Positions 4,391 through 7,843 of a stretch of DNA of 7,843 nt are shown piece after piece. The notes under the pieces were generated by a model. The model was not told the origin of the DNA, did not search any database, and saw only the letters and a program-made list of their open reading frames with translations. Both the position numbers and the translations under genes were made by a program. The stretch covers positions 1 to 7,843 of the forward strand of contig NZ_JBBMFC010000054.1 of assembly GCF_040096225.1 (NCBI RefSeq), given 5' to 3'. Each line of letters starts with the position of its first letter. Positions within the stretch are counted from its first letter, which is position 1. The stretch is from Hominiventricola aquisgranensis (lineage in GTDB: Bacteria; Bacillota; Clostridia; Lachnospirales; Lachnospiraceae).

Positions 4391-5656
4391 ATGGCAGTTA
4401 TCAATATTAATAGAAATCAATTTGAAGAAATGGTGCATAGCGGAAAGACTGTTCTGGTGGAGTTTTCAGCCCCTTGGTGCGTATATTGCCGCCGTCTGGC
4501 TCCATCATTGGAAAGCGTTGCTGAGGAATATAAGGATACACTGGTATTCACTGCTGTCAACATTGATGATGAACCGGAATTGGCTGAGACCGAGGCTATT
4601 GAAGTTGTCCCTACTCTGCTGATCTATCATAGCGGACAGACTCTTGGCTCTATCGTCGCTCCAGAATCCAGAGCGCAGCTGGTGGCTTTTATTGAGGAAA
4701 CCTTACAGCACCGGACTCAGGAAGTAAATAATGCGCAGCATATCTATGACATGATCGTTGTAGGTGGCGGTCCCGGCGGGTATACCGCAGCCCTTTATGC
4801 TGCAAGAGCAGGAATGGACACCGTGGTTTTAGAAAAGCTGTCTGCCGGTGGGCAGATGGCTCTGACCGAGCAAATCGACAACTATCCCGGCTTCGAGGAT
4901 GGCATCGACGGTTTCTCCCTGGGAGAAAAAATGAAGCGAGGAACGGAGCGGTTTGGCGTGGAAACCAAGCTGACTGAAGTGCTGTCTCTGGAACTGTCAG
5001 GTTCTGTAAAGAAAGCTGTGACCAGCGAAGGCGCTATGTACGCAAAATCCATCGTATTGGCTACAGGAGCCGGTCCCAGAGAGCTGGGTGTTGATGGGGA
5101 ACAGGCGTTAATCGGTAAAGGTGTCCATTACTGTGCAGCCTGTGACGGAATGTTCTATCGGAACAAAACGGTTGTCATTGCAGGAGGTGGCAATACCGCT
5201 GCGGCGGATGCGCTGATTCTCTCCCGTATCTGCAAAAAGGTCATCGTCGTTCACCGCAGAGACACCCTAAAAGCAACAAAGATCTACCATGAACCTTTGA
5301 TGAAAACAGAAAATGTAGAATTTCTCTGGGACAGTAAGATTATAGCCCTGTTCCATAACGAAAAGCTGACCGGTATCCAGATTAGGAACGTGAAAACTGG
5401 AGAAGAAAGTACCCTTGCTTGCGATGGTGTATTTGTAAGCGTGGGAAGAAAGCCTTCCACCGAATTGATGAAAGATCAGATTGAGATTGATCCGGCTGGA
5501 TACATTATTGCAGATGAGAGTACCCGCACCAACATCCCCGGTGTGTTCGCCGTTGGGGATGTCCGCACAAAGGCATTACGGCAGGTCGTAACTGCTGTAG
5601 CCGATGGGGCAACTGCTGTTCACTATGCAGAGGAATATTTAGCAGGAGAAATGTGA
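4391..5656 (+). CDS. trxB: Thioredoxin-thioredoxin reductase fusion
   Basis: This 421-residue protein joins an N-terminal thioredoxin (about residues 1-107) to a complete thioredoxin reductase (about 117-421). The thioredoxin part has the redox pair C30-V-Y-C33 (APWCVYC, not the usual WCGPC) and the cis-Pro at 74 (VVPT). The reductase part has the FAD motif GGGPGG (125-130), the redox-active CAACDG (C248/C251), the NADPH-binding GGGNTA (265-270) with HRRD (288-291), and GVFAVGD (384-390). NADPH should therefore reduce the fused thioredoxin, which then reduces disulfides or peroxidases. Known fusions in mycobacteria have the opposite order, reductase then thioredoxin. The gene looks richer in GC than its neighbours, suggesting separate origin. 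An ATG with AAAGGAG upstream sets the start. Confidence 0.95.
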   Translation: MAVININRNQFEEMVHSGKTVLVEFSAPWCVYCRRLAPSLESVAEEYKDTLVFTAVNIDDEPELAETEAIEVVPTLLIYHSGQTLGSIVAPESRAQLVAFIEETLQHRTQEVNNAQHIYDMIVVGGGPGGYTAALYAARAGMDTVVLEKLSAGGQMALTEQIDNYPGFEDGIDGFSLGEKMKRGTERFGVETKLTEVLSLELSGSVKKAVTSEGAMYAKSIVLATGAGPRELGVDGEQALIGKGVHYCAACDGMFYRNKTVVIAGGGNTAAADALILSRICKKVIVVHRRDTLKATKIYHEPLMKTENVEFLWDSKIIALFHNEKLTGIQIRNVKTGEESTLACDGVFVSVGRKPSTELMKDQIEIDPAGYIIADESTRTNIPGVFAVGDVRTKALRQVVTAVADGATAVHYAEEYLAGEM

Positions 5657-5657
5657 G

Positions 5658-5840
5658 ATGAAAGAAAAAATTAAAAAATGGCTGAAGCCAGTTCTTTTCT
5701 GGCGCTCCCGATACGGCTTCGGTGTAATAATGGACAGCCCGTGTTCCAGGCAAACCATATCACTGAGTCTTTGCACCGCCAGACCGGAAAGAAAGAAGTT
5801 TTTGAATTTCCGTGTGGCATCCAGCGAGGTCGAATTATAA
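5658..5840 (+). pseudogene. Disrupted small membrane-protein ORF after trxB
   Basis: The ORF starts one base after the trxB stop, as in a translationally coupled operon. Its first 14 residues (MKEKIKKWLKPVLF) resemble the start of small DUF6132-type membrane proteins, from memory of that family. After about position 5700 the frame loses hydrophobic character. The +2 frame (5690-5875, ending IINDIVAIPRTQK) reads more like protein from a different gene. The simplest view is a deletion that joined the 5' end of a small membrane gene to the 3' end of an unrelated one. Neither part is likely functional. Confidence 0.4.
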
Positions 5841-5897
5841 ATGATATTGTCGCAATTCCAAGAACGCAAAAGTAAAAAAAAGTAGTAGTAATATGAT

Positions 5898-5917
5898 TGA
5901 TATAGAAGCTTATATCA
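5898..5917. repeat. Inverted repeat TGATATA-N6-TATATCA
   Basis: Perfect 7-nt arms flank GAAGCT. With one bulged T the match extends to ATGA/TCAT, giving about 11 paired positions. It lies between the trxB-region debris and the terminator, and could be an operator relic or an element end. Confidence 0.35.
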
Positions 5918-5926
5918 TCATAGTGA

Positions 5927-5968
5927 AACGACCTTTCAAAAAATAGTTGATTTTGAGAGGTCGTTTTT
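5927..5968 (+). terminator. Strong intrinsic terminator
   Basis: AACGACCTTTCAAAA (5927-5941) pairs with TTTTGAGAGGTCGTT (5951-5965) over 15 positions with one G-U pair and a 9-nt loop, followed by a T run to 5968. It closes the trxB region before the next operon and may act in both directions. Confidence 0.9.
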
Positions 5969-6019
5969 GTTATGTCTGATTGCCGGTACAGGAAATTTAC
6001 ATGGATAAAATTAATTCTG

Positions 6020-6056
6020 TTGAGGTAAAATTGAGGTTGGCTTTGTATTGTATAGA
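6020..6056 (+). promoter_or_regulatory. Direct repeat TTGAGGT x2 upstream of the PLD operon
   Basis: TTGAGGT occurs at 6020-6026 and 6031-6037, an exact 7-nt direct repeat with an 11-nt period. A TATAGA at 6051-6056 could be the -10; at 17 nt spacing the -35 would be AAATTG, so the repeat overlaps the -35 region. OmpR/PhoB-type response regulators bind such repeats, and one is encoded downstream in the same operon. Confidence 0.45.
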
Positions 6057-6087
6057 CATAAGAGGAAAAAAAGTCAGGTGATGTGCG

Positions 6088-7521
6088 ATGGGAAAACGTA
6101 AGATATGTAAAATTGTTTTTGTTATACTGTCAATTTTTTTATGTGTGGCTTTTTATGAATTATTTGGAATCTGTATTGCATATAAAAAACAGCCGGAAGT
6201 GTCTAATACCATCAAAAAAGAAACACAAAATGATTCGTGGAACGAACGCAGCGAGAATATGGAACGAGCAGTGATCATAGAAAAAAATCCAGAAGCACTT
6301 TTACAAAGAGTGCGTTTGATCCGAAATGCAAAAGAAGACATTATTCTTTCTACTTTTGCATTTCAATCAGATGAAAGTGGAAAATTGATCTTAGGAGCAC
6401 TGCATGATGCGGCAGACAGAGGTGTGCATGTTCGCCTGTTAGTAGATGGAATGGAGAGCTGGGTTGATATGGAAGGCAATCCGTATTTCTATGGATTATC
6501 TTCCCATGAGAATGTTGAAATTAAACTGTATAATAAGGCCAATCCGTTGAAACCATGGAAGATGATGGGGAGAATGCATGATAAATATTTGATTGCAGAT
6601 GGTAAGAGATATATTCTTGGAGGAAGAAATACATACAATTATTTCCTGGGTGATTTTCTGGGACATAAGAACTATGACAGAGACGTGTTAGTGGTTTGCG
6701 ATGAACCTGAGAAAGAAAATTCAGTTAACCAGTTGTCAGAGTATTTTGAAACCATATGGAATCAGGAAGACAGTGGTTATTTTCATAACAATAAAAAACT
6801 GGCAAATAGAAAATCTGTAAAGAACGCAGTTTTAGAGCTGCAGAACAGCTATCAGAAATATTTTGAAGAGAATAAGGAAAGAATCTGCGAGACCGATTAT
6901 ACGGACGAAACTTTTGAGACAGAAAAGATTACATTAGTGTCAAATCCTATTCACACAGGTTCCAAAGAACCAGTAGTGTGGTATCAGTTGGGAGAATTGA
7001 TGAAAAATGCAAAAAATCGTGTGAAGATCCACACGCCATATATTATCTGTAATGATATGATGTATAATACATGGGAGGAGATTGCAGAGAACGTTTCAGA
7101 TTTTTCTATCATGACAAATTCAGTTGCGAATAATGGGAATCCATTTGGGTCTGCCGATTATGCGAAAAACAGAAATAGAATCTTAAGTACAGGAATTAAT
7201 ATCTGGGAATATGAAGGCGGTTATTCATACCACGGAAAAAGTATTCTGATTGACGATGATCTGTCTGTAATCGGTTCCTTTAATATGGACATGAGAAGTG
7301 CATATCTGGATACGGAACTGATGCTTGTAATACGCAGTAAAGATATTAATAAACAGTTGGAAGAGGGCATGATGGAATATGAAAAAGTGTCCCGCCAGAT
7401 ATTAGAAGACGGAACTTATAATGATCCATATCATGTAGAGCCAATCGAATTAACAAAGAAACGTCAGAGAAAAATATTTTTGGTACAGCATCTGCTTGGA
7501 TGGGCAAGGTATCTGTTTTAA
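6088..7521 (+). CDS. Membrane-anchored phospholipase D-like (cardiolipin synthase-like) protein
   Basis: This 477-residue protein has an N-terminal membrane anchor (about residues 8-31) and two phospholipase D (HKD) motifs: H164-x-K166-x(4)-D171 (MHDKYLIAD, followed by GGRN) and H382-x-K384-x(4)-D389 (YHGKSILID, followed by GSFNMD). Two HKD motifs form one active site in the PLD superfamily, which includes cardiolipin synthases and other lipid or phosphodiester-transferring enzymes. The N-terminus has only one hydrophobic segment, whereas bacterial Cls proteins often have two, so the exact reaction is uncertain. Both sites look intact. GTG or TTG alternatives upstream are not better. It is followed after 17 nt by a response regulator gene, so envelope lipid change under two-component control is inferred. 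Confidence 0.9.
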   Translation: MGKRKICKIVFVILSIFLCVAFYELFGICIAYKKQPEVSNTIKKETQNDSWNERSENMERAVIIEKNPEALLQRVRLIRNAKEDIILSTFAFQSDESGKLILGALHDAADRGVHVRLLVDGMESWVDMEGNPYFYGLSSHENVEIKLYNKANPLKPWKMMGRMHDKYLIADGKRYILGGRNTYNYFLGDFLGHKNYDRDVLVVCDEPEKENSVNQLSEYFETIWNQEDSGYFHNNKKLANRKSVKNAVLELQNSYQKYFEENKERICETDYTDETFETEKITLVSNPIHTGSKEPVVWYQLGELMKNAKNRVKIHTPYIICNDMMYNTWEEIAENVSDFSIMTNSVANNGNPFGSADYAKNRNRILSTGINIWEYEGGYSYHGKSILIDDDLSVIGSFNMDMRSAYLDTELMLVIRSKDINKQLEEGMMEYEKVSRQILEDGTYNDPYHVEPIELTKKRQRKIFLVQHLLGWARYLF

Positions 7522-7538
7522 TAAGGAGGAAGGAAAAC

Positions 7539-7843
7539 GTGTTTCAAATATTGATTGTAGAAGATGATAAAGAATTAAGCCAGCTATTCCAAAAAGTGCT
7601 TGAGAAGAATGGATATCAAGTCAAAAGTGCATCGGATGGAGCACAGGCATTAGAAGTATTGGATAAGGAATATATTGATCTGATCATTTCTGATATTATG
7701 ATGCCGGTTATGGATGGCTATGAACTGGTGTCAGAACTTCGTTCAGCAGGATATCAGATACCAGTGCTTATGATCACTGCGAAAGGTTCCTTTGATGATA
7801 TGCGCCAGGGATTTCTTTCGGGAAGTGACGATTATATGGTAAA
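7539..7843 (+). CDS. Response regulator receiver domain, partial
   Basis: The gene starts at GTG 7539, with AAGGAGGAAGG (7523-7533) upstream, and runs off the right edge after 101 codons. The receiver domain shows the acidic pocket EDD (residues 8-10), the phosphorylation site D52 (LIISDIMMP), T80 and K82 (ITAKG), and GSDDYMV near residue 95. This pattern is typical of OmpR/PhoB-class regulators, though the DNA-binding domain is outside the window. It probably continues with a histidine kinase gene downstream. It sits 17 nt after the PLD-like gene and is likely cotranscribed with it. Confidence 0.9.
   Translation, partial: MFQILIVEDDKELSQLFQKVLEKNGYQVKSASDGAQALEVLDKEYIDLIISDIMMPVMDGYELVSELRSAGYQIPVLMITAKGSFDDMRQGFLSGSDDYMV

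Overview
The window looks like an accessory region of a low-GC anaerobic Firmicute, most likely a gut Lachnospiraceae or related Clostridia. This rests on AT-rich DNA, strong AGGAGG-type ribosome binding sites, a textbook TTGACA/TATAAT promoter, anaerobe redox proteins (rubredoxin, hemerythrin, thioredoxin reductase) and fragments that resemble conjugative-element genes. The species cannot be fixed from the sequence alone.

Positions 1-2284 (minus strand) hold a unidirectional array of small unrelated genes: a GyrI-like ligand-binding protein, a peptidase E-like hydrolase, two tiny membrane proteins, a zinc-ribbon protein and the start of another small membrane protein. Four of the junctions carry a related 35-47 nt repeat ending AAATC(G/A)GA(A/T)TTT just before the next gene's ribosome binding site. 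The other repeat end lies within 5 nt of the preceding stop codon. A half copy of the repeat sits ahead of the first gene, next to a possible promoter and five helically phased TGGTTAG repeats. The layout resembles a promoterless gene-cassette array such as an integron, but the repeats do not match classical attC sites and no integrase is in the window.

Positions 2346-2830 hold dyads and a truncated ardA antirestriction gene. Positions 2890-3703 hold a clean rubredoxin-hemerythrin operon with a consensus promoter and an overlapping dyad. Positions 3704-4390 are gene debris: a short ORF, the tail of a chloramphenicol-acetyltransferase-like gene, and a coiled-coil ORF whose frame breaks at an A7 run. 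Positions 4391-5656 encode a fused thioredoxin-thioredoxin reductase, followed by a truncated small ORF and a strong terminator near 5965.

Positions 6020-7843 hold an operon of a membrane-anchored phospholipase D-like (cardiolipin synthase-like) protein and an OmpR-type response regulator cut by the window edge. An 11-bp-spaced direct repeat lies just upstream of it.

Taken together, the middle is an oxygen and thiol-redox set (oxygen sensing or binding by hemerythrin, electron transfer by rubredoxin, disulfide reduction by Trx-TrxR) set among remnants of mobile DNA. It has a cassette-like array on one side and an envelope two-component operon on the other.
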